Positions 1-8,930 of a DNA stretch of 64,000 nt are shown here, piece by piece; positions within the stretch are counted from its first letter, which is position 1, and each line of letters begins with the position of its first letter. This DNA is from Nostoc sp. UHCC 0302 (GTDB lineage: Bacteria > Cyanobacteriota > Cyanobacteriia > Cyanobacteriales > Nostocaceae). The notes under the pieces are model-generated. The model was not told the origin of the DNA, did no database searches, and saw nothing but the letters and a program-made list of their open reading frames with translations. The position numbers and the translations under genes were made by a program. The stretch is taken from positions 8,286,001-8,350,000 of the forward strand of contig NZ_CP151099.1 of assembly GCF_038096175.1 (NCBI RefSeq), in the 5' to 3' direction.

Positions 1-432
1 TTTTTGGAGGTAATCGCCACCAAATCAAGTTGGTGATTTCTTTCTCAGCAAGGTACCTTGGGAGCGCATGAACTTTATATTATGACTATCCCCTAGATAA
101 GAGCAAATATCCTTTTTTTTTAAAACGATAAATACAAGTAATTAATAGCTGAAGTATAAGGAAGGTTACAACAAGGAGATAGTGTCAGATGTGCGCGTAA
201 GATAATTCCTATAAAAATTAGTCACTTTATCTCTCATTTAAAATTTTCTTCAGAGAATAATGTTGAACTTTTGTATTTATGTACTTTCGTAACTAGGAAG
301 TTTCAATAATAAAAACGGGATACCTATAGATGGCGGCTTGTCGTCAGATATTCGGATGTTAATATGACTAATCGCGCCCTCATTACTTCTGTTAGAAGAT
401 TTCTGATAATGTTTGATTTATAACTTGTAATT
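1..432. other. Intergenic left edge, no gene seen
   Basis: AT-rich sequence without a convincing reading frame. The only structure seen is a perfect 12-bp palindrome, CAAGGTACCTTG, at 49-60 and a weak imperfect hairpin just before it. The upstream neighbour lies outside the window. Confidence 0.5.
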
Positions 433-885
433 ATGCTAACCAGTGTTGATCGTTTATTATTTGTCCGGCGAGTCCCGATTTTTAAGGAATTGCGGGATGA
501 TTTTATTGTGCGGCTGACCTCAGTGATGGATGAACTGTCATTTCCAGCTAATTACACCATTTTTAGACAGGGTGAAGAAGGGCGATCGCTTTATATTGTT
601 GTTTCAGGTCGGGTTAAAGTTCATATTGGCGATAAACAACTGGCAGAGGTAGAGCAGGGAAAATACTTTGGTGAGATGGCAGTATTTGATACACAACCCC
701 GTTCTGCAACGGCAACGACTTTAGAACCTTGTGAATTTTTGGAATTAACGCAAGAGCAACTTTATGACGCAATTGAAGAAACTCCCGAAATTGCAGTGAA
801 CATCATTCGGGAATTATCGCGTTTGATTCGCAAGCTGAATGACGACATGAACGTGACCGCTTCAGGTCGTCAAAATAATTCGTAA
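433..885 (+). CDS. Cyclic nucleotide-binding domain protein (CRP-like sensor without HTH)
   Basis: A 150-residue protein that is almost entirely one cNMP-binding beta-barrel. The phosphate-binding cassette is visible as FGEMAVFD...RSATAT at about residues 79-96, and a closing amphipathic helix follows (residues 125-140). There is no winged-helix DNA-binding domain, so it is not a complete CRP/FNR regulator. It is more likely a small cytosolic sensor or a partner of another protein. Seen directly: domain and length. Inferred: cAMP or cGMP binding, since the cassette Arg is present. The last residues (Asn-Ser) and the stop codon are formed by a TAATTCG heptamer array that starts at 876, so the original C-terminus may have been altered. 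Confidence 0.8.
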   Translation: MLTSVDRLLFVRRVPIFKELRDDFIVRLTSVMDELSFPANYTIFRQGEEGRSLYIVVSGRVKVHIGDKQLAEVEQGKYFGEMAVFDTQPRSATATTLEPCEFLELTQEQLYDAIEETPEIAVNIIRELSRLIRKLNDDMNVTASGRQNNS

Positions 886-922
886 TTCGTAATTCGTAAT
901 TCGTAATTCGTAATTCGTAATT
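876..922. repeat. TAATTCG heptamer tandem repeat (STRR type)
   Basis: About six and a half tandem copies of the heptamer TAATTCG. The array overlaps the 3' end and stop codon of the cNMP-domain gene. Similar arrays occur at 15926-15965, 19781-19806 and 42327-42361. Short tandemly repeated heptamers are a known feature of heterocystous cyanobacterial genomes. Confidence 0.9.
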
Positions 923-927
923 ATCAA

Positions 928-2337
928 TTATGAATTATTAAACTTAAGGCATTGCTGGAGAAACCGCTGCGGAATCTCTACACTTTCTCCCCAATGCAAA
1001 TGAATATAAGACGCATGAACATTAGCAGGCAAACCCCATCCTTCACATCCCATATTTTCGTCACAATCAAAGCGATAAGTTTCAAACAAAGGCTGATTGG
1101 GAGTTGAGATTAAACGGGAACGATGAAACTCATGCCCGTAAATATTTGTGCCTGTTGATCCTAGTAAATTATCTTGCAAAGCTACTGCACGACGATATCC
1201 CAAGGTAAGACCCCCACCCATTACAGCAGATGTGGGTAAGATTTCCACCATCGACCAAGGTTTACCCTCAAAATCGACAATTTGCTCACACAAATACATC
1301 AATCCCCCACATTCAGCAACTGTGGGCATTCCTTTCATAATTGCTGTTTTCACTGCATCACGCACGCTGAAATTTTCTGCTAATTGTTGAGCAAAAACTT
1401 CTGGGAAACCACCACCGAAATACATTCCCTGCACATCTTTTGGTAATCCAGTATCTTCTAAAGGACTCCAGAAAACTAGTTCTGCACCTAATTGTTGTAG
1501 CAAGTCGAGATTGTCTTGGTAATAGAAATTAAAAGCGCGATCGCGCGCGACGGCAATTTTCAAAGAGGAGGGGGGGAAAGGAGGAGAGGGAGAGGGGGAG
1601 AGGGGGGGAGATTTTAATAGGGGTAACAAGTTTTGCCAGTCAAAGCAGGTGTCGCCTAAATCCGCAAAGTGATTAATTAAAGCATTCAGTTGGGGAAGTT
1701 CTGCTGTCGGTACTAAACCCAGATGGCGATCAGGGATTGTGATGTTATCCTGACGCCTTAGCACGCCGAGAATTGGTAATTGTAAAGGTTCTAAAGAGTC
1801 TTTGAGAAGAGAGAGGTGGCGATCGCTTCCGACTCTATTTAATACCACTCCAGCAATTTTAATTGTCGGATCAAAAGAGCGGTAGCCGTGAGCGATCGCA
1901 GCTACAGAACCAGACAACCGACTACAATCAATCACCAATAATACAGGCAAATCTAACAGCCGTGCGATGTGAGCTGTACTGGCAAAAGAAGTCGGGGATT
2001 GTGAATTGCATTTTTCCGAATCCCCAGTCCCTAGTCCCCAATCCCTAGCCCCCTTCACCCCATCAAACAACCCCATCACTCCTTCCACGAGAGCATATTC
2101 ACTCATTTGGCTATGACGAGCAAAACATTGCTGAACGTAAGCTTCAGATGTCAATACAGGGTCTAAATTACGACAAGCACGACCAGTAACGTGCTGATGA
2201 AACATTGGGTCAATATAATCTGGGCCAACCTTGAAAGATTGTACTGTGCGATCGCGACGACACAAAGATGCTAAAAGGGTGAGCGTGACTGTTGTCTTAC
2301 CCACCCCGCTACGTTCTCCTGCAATGACTAAAGCCAT
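928..2337 (-). CDS. cbiA: Cobyrinate a,c-diamide synthase (CobB/CbiA)
   Basis: This enzyme amidates the a and c side chains of cobyrinate using glutamine and ATP in cobalamin synthesis. The N-terminal ATP-grasping domain starts with the P-loop GERSGVGKTT (residues 7-16). The C-terminal class I glutamine amidotransferase-like domain has its nucleophile in AECGGLMYL (Cys about 343). At 469 residues it is near the family size. Two low-complexity stretches look like insertions: residues about 97-118, encoded by heptamer repeats at 1984-2049, and a Pro/Ser-rich linker at about 243-258, encoded by a purine-rich run at 1564-1611. Both keep the frame. No cobalamin riboswitch was recognised upstream. 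B12 is used elsewhere in the window by the class II ribonucleotide reductase and perhaps by the B12-binding radical SAM protein. Confidence 0.92.
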   Translation of the reverse strand: MALVIAGERSGVGKTTVTLTLLASLCRRDRTVQSFKVGPDYIDPMFHQHVTGRACRNLDPVLTSEAYVQQCFARHSQMSEYALVEGVMGLFDGVKGARDWGLGTGDSEKCNSQSPTSFASTAHIARLLDLPVLLVIDCSRLSGSVAAIAHGYRSFDPTIKIAGVVLNRVGSDRHLSLLKDSLEPLQLPILGVLRRQDNITIPDRHLGLVPTAELPQLNALINHFADLGDTCFDWQNLLPLLKSPPLSPSPSPPFPPSSLKIAVARDRAFNFYYQDNLDLLQQLGAELVFWSPLEDTGLPKDVQGMYFGGGFPEVFAQQLAENFSVRDAVKTAIMKGMPTVAECGGLMYLCEQIVDFEGKPWSMVEILPTSAVMGGGLTLGYRRAVALQDNLLGSTGTNIYGHEFHRSRLISTPNQPLFETYRFDCDENMGCEGWGLPANVHASYIHLHWGESVEIPQRFLQQCLKFNNS

Positions 2338-2476
2338 AAATAGAAAATATAAAGTGTTACAGCAGTTTGCCAGTAAATTAAGTACAGTGTCTAATGTCTA
2401 AATTTAAAAGCTATTATGACTTACGCATTGACAGGAAAGACCAAATATGAATGATTTACTTGTGGCTGCTGACTCT

Positions 2477-2535
2477 TGTACAGACGCGTAGACGCAGGGA
2501 GTGCGGCTTCTCGTAAGAGTATAATCAAGTCTCTA
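2477..2535. repeat. Dispersed palindromic element, long form, copy 1
   Basis: A roughly 60-bp element whose ends are inverted (ACAGACGCG near one end, a diverged form of CGCGTCTCTA at the other) around a core containing GCGGCTTCTCGTAAG. Other long copies are at 13576-13635 (same orientation) and at 35198-35258 and 43490-43550 (opposite orientation). Short forms lacking the core are at 29133-29161 and, in part, 20141-20160. It lies upstream of the SemiSWEET gene. Confidence 0.85.
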
Positions 2536-2599
2536 ATCCTGAATTTTGCTGTATGTATATTGCTCCAAATAAAAACATTATTTTATCAAGTTATAGCTA

Positions 2600-2854
2600 A
2601 TGGATTTTCTGACAATTTTAGGATTAGCTGCTGCCACAATAACCACAATCTCTTTCTTGCCACAAATGATTAAAACTTGGCAAAGTAAATCAGCAAAAGA
2701 TGTTTCTCTGGTTACGCTGATTACATTTATAACTGGTATTTTTTTGTGGTTAATTTATGGATTATATCTACAATCGTTACCGATTATTCTTGCTAACGGC
2801 GTGACATTGATTTTTAACTTCATAATTCTATGGCTTAAAATTAAATATAGATAG
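2600..2854 (+). CDS. SemiSWEET / PQ-loop sugar transporter
   Basis: An 84-residue membrane protein with three predicted transmembrane helices (about 4-24, 37-57, 60-80) and the PQ-loop motif FLPQMIKTW in the first helix region. This is the architecture of bacterial SemiSWEETs, which dimerise to form a sugar uniporter. The substrate cannot be read from sequence. The gene stops 21 bp before the GTG start of the radical SAM gene, so the two could be co-transcribed, though no functional link is evident. Confidence 0.85.
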   Translation: MDFLTILGLAAATITTISFLPQMIKTWQSKSAKDVSLVTLITFITGIFLWLIYGLYLQSLPIILANGVTLIFNFIILWLKIKYR

Positions 2855-2875
2855 ACCTAACTTAAATAAATACCT

Positions 2876-4531
2876 GTGACATCTTCTGCATTTACTTCTG
2901 AACGCCTCCTATTCACCCCTACTACCCCGAACAACGACGCTATTCCCATCATCTTTGCCTTTCCCAATGAATATAGCGTAGGTATTACCAGCCTTGGCTA
3001 TCAGGTAGTTTGGGCAACTTTAGCAATGCGCGATGATGTGCAGGTAAGTCGCTTATTTACTGATATTCACGAACAACTTCCCAGAAAAACAGAAATACTT
3101 GGATTCTCTATTTCTTGGGAACTCGATTATGTGAATATTTTAAATTTACTGGAATCTTTAGAAATTCCTATTCGGGCAACTTCGCGCAATGATGCTCATC
3201 CGATAATATTTGGTGGCGGCCCCGTCCTCACAGCTAACCCCGAACCTTATGCAGACTTTTTTGATGTAATTTTATTGGGGGATGGCGAAAACTTATTGGG
3301 GGATTTTATTGAAGCCTATAAACAAGTTAGACACGCCTCCAGAGAAACTCAACTTAAAGCACTTGCACAAGTACCAGGAATTTATATTCCTAGTTTGTAT
3401 GAGGTAGAGTATCAAACTATCGATGGTGCAGTTAAGTCAATTAAACCAGTTTCCGCCGAAGTCCCCGCAGTGGTGCAAAAGCAGACTTATCGGGGAAATA
3501 CTCTCTCAGCATCAACTGTCGTTACAGAAAAGGCAGCATGGGAAAATATTTATATGGTGGAAGTGGTGAGAAGCTGTCCAGAAATGTGCCGCTTCTGTTT
3601 GGCAAGTTATCTCACATTGCCTTTTAGAACAGCAAGTTTGGAAAATTCATTAATTCCCGCAATTGAAAAAGGTCTACAAGTTACAAATCGGCTGGGATTA
3701 TTAGGCGCGTCTGTTACCCAGCATCCAGAATTTGAGGCATTATTAGATTATATTAGTCAACCAAAGTATGATGATGTGCGTCTGAGCATTGCTTCCGTGC
3801 GAACTAATACAGTAACAGTACAACTGGCAAAAACTTTAGCGCAACGAGACACGCGATCGCTTACCATTGCTGTAGAAAGCGGTTCCGAAAAAGTCCGCCA
3901 AATCATCAACAAAAAGCTGCATAACGATGAAATCATTCAAGCAGCAGTTAATGCCAAAGCTGGCGGATTAAAAAGCCTGAAACTCTACGGAATGGCCGGA
4001 ATTCCTGGTGAGGAACCAGAAGATTTAGAGCAAACAGTAGCGATGATGCGTAGTATTAAAAAAGCTGCCCCAGGTTTGCGCCTAACATACGGATGCAGTA
4101 CCTTTGTTCCCAAAGCACACACACCATTTCAATGGATGGGAGTGAATCGTCAAGCGGAGAAGCGGTTGCAGTTATTACAAAAACAGCTAAAGCCGCAGGG
4201 AATAGAATTTCGCCCAGAAAGCTATAATTGGTCAATCATACAGGCTTTATTGTCGAGAGGCGATCGTCGGCTTTCCCAACTTCTCGAACTCACCCGCAAC
4301 TTTGGCGATTCTTTAGGTAGCTACAAACGTGCTTTCAAACAGCTTAAAGGACAAATTCCTGACTTAGATTTCTACGTCCATGCTGATTGGTCAACAGAGC
4401 AAGTATTACCTTGGAGCCACTTGCAAGGGCCTTTACCACAGTCTACACTACTAAAGCATTTAGCTGATGCCAAGAGTCATTTCAACTCATCGCCAAAAGA
4501 ACTACAGCCATTACTGGGGACTAGGGACTAG
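2876..4531 (+). CDS. B12-binding-domain radical SAM protein
   Basis: A 551-residue protein with an N-terminal B12-binding-like Rossmann domain (about 30-180; GGGPVLTANPEP and LLGDGE are typical) and a radical SAM core with the cluster motif CPEMCRFC (Cys 234, 238, 241). It resembles the uncharacterised cyanobacterial members of this superfamily, and the substrate is unknown. The start is GTG at 2876, with no strong ribosome-binding site. The DXHXXG signature of true cobalamin-binding domains was not recognised, so B12 binding is a family inference. The gene is directly followed by a 118-bp dispersed repeat. Confidence 0.85.
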   Translation: MTSSAFTSERLLFTPTTPNNDAIPIIFAFPNEYSVGITSLGYQVVWATLAMRDDVQVSRLFTDIHEQLPRKTEILGFSISWELDYVNILNLLESLEIPIRATSRNDAHPIIFGGGPVLTANPEPYADFFDVILLGDGENLLGDFIEAYKQVRHASRETQLKALAQVPGIYIPSLYEVEYQTIDGAVKSIKPVSAEVPAVVQKQTYRGNTLSASTVVTEKAAWENIYMVEVVRSCPEMCRFCLASYLTLPFRTASLENSLIPAIEKGLQVTNRLGLLGASVTQHPEFEALLDYISQPKYDDVRLSIASVRTNTVTVQLAKTLAQRDTRSLTIAVESGSEKVRQIINKKLHNDEIIQAAVNAKAGGLKSLKLYGMAGIPGEEPEDLEQTVAMMRSIKKAAPGLRLTYGCSTFVPKAHTPFQWMGVNRQAEKRLQLLQKQLKPQGIEFRPESYNWSIIQALLSRGDRRLSQLLELTRNFGDSLGSYKRAFKQLKGQIPDLDFYVHADWSTEQVLPWSHLQGPLPQSTLLKHLADAKSHFNSSPKELQPLLGTRD

Positions 4532-4534
4532 GGA

Positions 4535-4652
4535 CACTTCTCTACGAGAGGCTGTGCCAACGACAAGCGGTAGTTGAATCTCGACTTCGCTCGATTTCCG
4601 CGCAGCGATGCACTGAGCTTGTCGAAGTGTCGAAACTCAGTGCATTGCTGGG
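4535..4652. repeat. Dispersed repeat pair, copy A (short form)
   Basis: About 118 bp that recurs almost identically at 22847-22989, where an extra ~28 bp sits near its start. It holds internal inverted segments, for example GCACTGAG paired with CTCAGTGC, so the transcript can fold. It follows the radical SAM gene and has no credible coding content. Confidence 0.9.
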
Positions 4653-4733
4653 TACTGGGAGATTAAGGGGACAAATGTAATTCCTGACTCCTACCCAATA
4701 CCCCATGCCCATAAATTCATACTTGAAAACTTG

Positions 4734-4922
4734 ATGCAAACAACTGCTGAGTATTACTGCGCCTTTTGTGGCGAACCGAACTTAACCTTTATTGATTTGA
4801 GTGCTGGAGGCCAGCAATCTTATATAGAAGATTGTCAGGTTTGCTGTAACCCCAATATATTGTATGTGCGGGTTGATGAAGACACCTTAGATATCGAAAT
4901 TGATAGCGAATACGAAGGCTAA
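4734..4922 (+). CDS. CPXCG-type cysteine-rich small protein
   Basis: A 62-residue acidic protein with two Cys pairs, CAFCG near the N-terminus and CQVCC about 25 residues later. This is the pattern of the CPXCG-motif cysteine-rich family, probably a zinc ribbon. The function is unknown. The ATG at 4734 was preferred to the adjacent TTG at 4731. The gene ends 18 bp before the next one, so the two are probably co-transcribed. Confidence 0.8.
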   Translation: MQTTAEYYCAFCGEPNLTFIDLSAGGQQSYIEDCQVCCNPNILYVRVDEDTLDIEIDSEYEG

Positions 4923-4940
4923 ATTTTAGATTTTTCTTCC

Positions 4941-5390
4941 ATGCAGCACTTTAAATATTCCTCAGTAATTAATGCACCAGTAGAAGTAGTTTGGAATTTT
5001 CATGAAAGACCAGATATCCTACAACTACTTACTCCACCTTGGCAACCAGTCCAAGTACTTCGCCGTGAGGGGGGACTAGACGTAGGTGCAATCACAGAAT
5101 TTCGGCTTTTTTTGGGGCCATTACCGTTAACTTGGTTAGCGCGTCACACTGAATACGAAAAATATCGTTTGTTTACTGACGAACAGATATCTGGCCCTTT
5201 TGAGTCTTGGATACATCGACACGAATTTGAACCACAAAATGGCCAAACAAGGTTAACTGATGCTATTTCCTTCTCTTTGCCAGGTGGAGAAATAACTGAA
5301 TTTATCAGCGGTTGGTTAGTACAAGTGCAGCTAGAAGCAATGTTTCGCTACCGTCACCATGTAACCAAACGAGAATGCGAATCACGATAA
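4941..5390 (+). CDS. SRPBCC / START-like (cyclase-dehydrase) protein
   Basis: A 149-residue protein with the helix-grip fold signature of the SRPBCC superfamily: a first strand (FKYSSVINAP), the helix VEVVWNFHERPDILQLLTPP, and a long C-terminal helix. Such proteins bind hydrophobic ligands. Here no ligand or reaction can be assigned. It resembles the family often annotated as cell-division inhibitor-like or cyclase/dehydrase. It probably forms a two-gene unit with the small CPXCG protein. Confidence 0.75.
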   Translation: MQHFKYSSVINAPVEVVWNFHERPDILQLLTPPWQPVQVLRREGGLDVGAITEFRLFLGPLPLTWLARHTEYEKYRLFTDEQISGPFESWIHRHEFEPQNGQTRLTDAISFSLPGGEITEFISGWLVQVQLEAMFRYRHHVTKRECESR

Positions 5391-5430
5391 CAGAATCTGC
5401 TGAACAATAAAATTTTTATCTCAGTCCTAA

Positions 5431-6249
5431 TTAATTATCCTTATTCTTCAAACCTTGTCGCGAAACCCACTTCGTCAAACCAGGAAACAAGCGATACAAA
5501 GCTTGTGATACATTGGCATAACCAACCATTACCTCCGACTTATTATTTTTGACTGCATCCCAGATAGCTTTTGCCACATCTTCCGGCTTTTCCACAATAG
5601 GATTTTTCACTACATTATTGAGTTGTTCGCGACGGTTTTGGACATCTTGCTCATCCTTACCTCGAAAAACTGCGCGTTCCATTAAACTACTCTTAATTAA
5701 ATTCGGATAAATTCCACAAACATGAATACCTTTTGGTTGTAATTCTGCTTGCAATGCTTCCGTTAACCCCGTTACGCCAAATTTACTAGTACAGTAAGGA
5801 ACTAAATAAGCAGTAGGAACTTTGCCTCCTATGGAACTTAAATTCACAATAGTTCCACTTCTTCGTTGGAGAAAATGAGGTAGAAGCGCATGAATTGTGT
5901 GAATATATCCCCATAAATTAGTGTCTAAAATCTGATGCCAATCGTTGAGGGAAAACTCCTCTACTGGCCCTGATGCAAAGATGCCTGCATTATTGATCAG
6001 CACATCAATATAACCATAATGCTCCAACGCTTTTTGCACTAGTGTCTCTACTTGGGATGATTCTGTAACATCGCAAGTAACAGTTAATGGCGCGGTACAG
6101 CCAAGACTTTGTATATCCTGTGCTACAGCCTCCAAGCGTTCACCCTGACGAGCTGTAAGTACAAGGTCATATCCGTTTTTGGCAAATAAAATAGCTGTTG
6201 CTTTGCCAATACCTTGAGAAGCACCAGTAATCAGTACGGTAGGAGCCAT
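5431..6249 (-). CDS. Short-chain dehydrogenase/reductase
   Basis: A 272-residue classical SDR, NAD(P)-dependent. It shows the cofactor motif TGASQGIG (residues 9-16), the NNAG motif (86-89), a catalytic Ser about 139, and the YxxxK pair Tyr152/Lys156. Arg34 after the second strand hints at NADPH preference. The substrate is unknown. The gene is on the minus strand, convergent with the SRPBCC gene, with about 40 bp between them. Confidence 0.85.
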   Translation of the reverse strand: MAPTVLITGASQGIGKATAILFAKNGYDLVLTARQGERLEAVAQDIQSLGCTAPLTVTCDVTESSQVETLVQKALEHYGYIDVLINNAGIFASGPVEEFSLNDWHQILDTNLWGYIHTIHALLPHFLQRRSGTIVNLSSIGGKVPTAYLVPYCTSKFGVTGLTEALQAELQPKGIHVCGIYPNLIKSSLMERAVFRGKDEQDVQNRREQLNNVVKNPIVEKPEDVAKAIWDAVKNNKSEVMVGYANVSQALYRLFPGLTKWVSRQGLKNKDN

Positions 6250-6607
6250 ATTTTAAGGTTTAAAAACGTTATTTACTATTTATTAGTCTGAGCAACAACG
6301 CTCAATAAACCTTCTGACTTTCGTTAGATTTTTAAATTGCAACTTATGAAATATATTGCTGCTTTCATTTCGCTGAGATTACTGTTAAAAATCAACGCAT
6401 ACTGTAAATACCATTTACCTGTTAAACAAGCCTCTTGATGAAAAGGGTAACAAAAATGATTACTAAACTTTCGTTATATAAATATTTTCTAAACAGGTTC
6501 CAATCTACTACTTTAGAGTTGCTTATAGTTTGAAACTAGAGACAGATAGCGCGAAATGAATGACTAAGTAATATAAAAGTGTAATTAATTCTTAAGGAAA
6601 GTTAACA
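6250..6607. promoter_or_regulatory. Divergent intergenic region between SDR and Hlip genes
   Basis: About 360 bp, AT-rich, that must hold the promoters of both divergent genes. A Shine-Dalgarno-like AAGGAAAG lies about 8 bp before the Hlip start. No clear HLR1 (RpaB) box or -10/-35 pair could be assigned by eye. Confidence 0.4.
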
Positions 6608-6793
6608 ATGGCACTTTATCCTAGTGATAAAACTGAAACTGCATACAATGGCAAAGACCGCAATGCTGCTACACCTGGGTTGACTCCCCAGACCGAACTT
6701 TGGAACGGTCGCTTGGCAATGATTGGTTTTATTGCTTATCTACTTTGGGATCTCAACGGCTACAGCGTAGTACGGGATGTATTCCACTTCTAA
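6608..6793 (+). CDS. High-light-inducible protein (Hlip/SCP)
   Basis: A 61-residue one-helix chlorophyll a/b-binding-like protein. The helix carries the family signature ELWNGRLAMIGF (about residues 30-41) with Glu and Arg/Asn positions for pigment binding, and the N-terminus is hydrophilic. Hlips bind chlorophyll and carotenoid at the thylakoid and protect or assist assembly of photosystem II. They are normally induced by high light. A carotenoid ketolase gene follows 405 bp downstream. Confidence 0.92.
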   Translation: MALYPSDKTETAYNGKDRNAATPGLTPQTELWNGRLAMIGFIAYLLWDLNGYSVVRDVFHF

Positions 6794-7198
6794 GTGTCTT
6801 TGTTGCAGAGTTCAGCTGTTTTCAAAGGGTTAAAGTGAGGATACTCATCGCTGCGGGTATTAAACTCAGCAGTATCCTCACATACAGCAGAATTCAGAAG
6901 CCAGAAGTAAAACAGGCTTGCTGTCTAGCTTTGACAGCTAGGTTGTGTACTACACCAACCTAAAATCTGCTGTATATCAACTATCAGGTAGCTCCTAGCT
7001 GAGAACAGCTTTTGACATAGTGGCTATATTATATGTAATAATAATTCAAGTATCTTAATATTTATACATATTGGTAAATTATTAGCACTGTCTAGTGCAA
7101 AACACTGACCACCAATAGAGTTTTCAGGCTAGTGGTTAGTGCTTTTTTCATGAGTATATTTCAGGAACTTTCATCTGAAACTAGGCAAAAGATAAAAC
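6794..7198 (+). terminator. Structured region between Hlip and crtW with a terminator-like hairpin
   Basis: Two hairpins are visible. One has a perfect 11-bp stem (6835-6845 with 6871-6881) without a U-tract. The other has a 10-bp stem (7103-7112 with 7132-7141, one G-T pair) followed by six T, a good intrinsic terminator on the + strand. It ends about 50 bp before crtW. It could end the Hlip transcript, a small RNA from this gap, or a crtW leader. Confidence 0.6.
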
Positions 7199-7963
7199 AT
7201 GATTCAGTTAGAGCAAGCACCGATTCATCAAAAAAAACCAACTTTAGTAGTAAAAAACAAATATCAGTTTAAGGGACTTTTCATTGGTATTGTAATTATT
7301 AGCGTATGGGCTGTTAGCCTCGGTTTTTTACTTACCCTTGACATCTCCAAGTTCAAGCTTTGGATGTTAGTGACTATCATACTTGGACAAACATTTTTGT
7401 ATACCGGATTATTTATTACAGCTCATGATGCAATGCATGGGGTAGTTTTTCCTCAAAACCCCAAAATTAACCATTTTATTGGAGCATTGAGCTTATCTCT
7501 TTATGGTCTTTTACCATATCAAACCTTACTGAAAAAACATTGGTTACATCACCATAATCCAGCTAGTGAAGTAGATCCAGATTTTCACAATGGTAAACAC
7601 AAAAATTTCTTTGCTTGGTATTTTCATTTTATGAAGGGTTATTGGAGTTGGAGACAAGTTATAGCTGTGACAATTATCTATAACGTTGCTAAGTTTCTCC
7701 TGCATATACCCGGTAATAATCTAAATTTATTTTGGGTAGTTCCTTCACTTTTAAGCTCATTACAATTATTTTATTTTGGAACTTTTCTACCTCATAGTGA
7801 GCCAGCAGGGGGTTATATTCAACCTCATAATGCCCGAACTATCAAGCGTCAAATTTGGTGGTCATTTATTACTTGCTATCATTTTGGCTACCATGAAGAA
7901 CATCATGAGTATCCCCATATTCCTTGGTGGCAACTACCAGAAGTTTATGCAAGGTTCAGTTAA
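7199..7963 (+). CDS. crtW: Beta-carotene ketolase CrtW
   Basis: A 254-residue integral membrane di-iron oxygenase of the fatty-acid desaturase fold. It adds keto groups to beta-ionone rings, giving echinenone, canthaxanthin or ketolated myxoxanthophylls. The three His boxes are present: HDAMH (76-80), HWLHHH (114-119) and HEEHHEYPH near the C-terminus. There are four membrane spans. The sequence closely matches the CrtW148-type enzyme of Nostoc punctiforme as I remember it, including the motif HWLHHHNPAS. A terminator-like hairpin just upstream could control expression. Confidence 0.93.
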   Translation: MIQLEQAPIHQKKPTLVVKNKYQFKGLFIGIVIISVWAVSLGFLLTLDISKFKLWMLVTIILGQTFLYTGLFITAHDAMHGVVFPQNPKINHFIGALSLSLYGLLPYQTLLKKHWLHHHNPASEVDPDFHNGKHKNFFAWYFHFMKGYWSWRQVIAVTIIYNVAKFLLHIPGNNLNLFWVVPSLLSSLQLFYFGTFLPHSEPAGGYIQPHNARTIKRQIWWSFITCYHFGYHEEHHEYPHIPWWQLPEVYARFS

Positions 7964-8094
7964 TTGTTAATAGGCCAATAAATATAGCAATTTCTCATTT
8001 TAATAAAGCACACGGATAGGGGCCCACATCTGTGGGCCTCTACGAGTATCTGTATTTATTTGTGTACCTTACCCATACGGTAACTGCTATATCG

Positions 8095-8766
8095 TTACCT
8101 ATTAGCTGCCAGCCATTCTTCACGACTGCTTGCTTGGAGTGGCGGGCGTAAGCAAAGATAAGCAAGTGAACCGATTAATGGGAATATAGCTACTGCCCAA
8201 AACACTTGGGGATTATTCCAGCCACGACGCCCCATATCATCAGCCAGCACTGTAGGGAATAAAAACCAAAAAAGGCAAAATGCCAAACTCATGCCATGAA
8301 TAAAGCGATCGCTTTGAAACTGCTGTACAAAATCTTTCCAATCACCGAAGCTTAAAGCGTAGAATAGCAAAACAATAGTGCTGAGACTCAAGACAATACC
8401 GAAAAACCGAGAATCTAGCAGTTGTAAAAAAGCATCCTTTCGCCCAGAAAATTCTTGATTCGGTTCACGAAAGGCTAAATATGGGATGAGACCAAGTACT
8501 CCTGAACCTACTGATGCTAAAGCAAAAGGCCAGAAAGGAATCCACTGCGTTCTGCCATCGATAAATAGCAGACCACTGTAAATTAATAGCCAAATGCCTA
8601 CAAGCGAGAACAATGACAGGATAACTGGATTTATGTTACTCCACTGAAGAGTAAATATATTTTTTAATAGCGTCAGTGTCTCCTCTAGATGCAGTGGTGG
8701 AGCTAAGAATAAAATATAGGCGATAAATCCAGCCCATAGTAACCACAATCCAAGTTTTCTTGTCAT
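8095..8766 (-). CDS. Conserved membrane protein, paralogue 1
   Basis: About 223 residues with six likely transmembrane helices. It is clearly paralogous to the next gene (8931-9608). Shared blocks include FSLVGIWLLIYS versus FNLMGIWPLIYS, then LLDSR, and WNNPQVFW versus WKNPQLFW. I recognise the family as conserved in cyanobacteria and some plastid-bearing plants but know no function. An upstream ATG at 8811 would add 15 residues with no counterpart in the paralogue, so the ATG at 8766 is preferred. Confidence 0.75.
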   Translation of the reverse strand: MTRKLGLWLLWAGFIAYILFLAPPLHLEETLTLLKNIFTLQWSNINPVILSLFSLVGIWLLIYSGLLFIDGRTQWIPFWPFALASVGSGVLGLIPYLAFREPNQEFSGRKDAFLQLLDSRFFGIVLSLSTIVLLFYALSFGDWKDFVQQFQSDRFIHGMSLAFCLFWFLFPTVLADDMGRRGWNNPQVFWAVAIFPLIGSLAYLCLRPPLQASSREEWLAANR

Positions 8767-8804
8767 GATTTTAAGCTTTATGGAATTATTCATCTCACGC
8801 AGAG

Positions 8805-8846
8805 GAGCCACTGCGTTGCGGAGGTTCCCCCCGTTGTAGCAAGTGG
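8805..8846. repeat. Dispersed repeat (GC-rich, copy 1 of 2)
   Basis: About 42 bp, recurring as an inverted copy at 15196-15237 (shared core TACAACGGGGGGAAC in that orientation). It lies between the two paralogous membrane protein genes, or in the extreme 5' end of the first if its upstream start were used. Confidence 0.75.
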
Positions 8847-8930
8847 TGTCGCGCAGAGGCGCAGAGAGAATGAAGAGATTTATTTCAATATCTCAATTTC
8901 ATCTCTGATGCCATGTGTTATTTTGATTAT

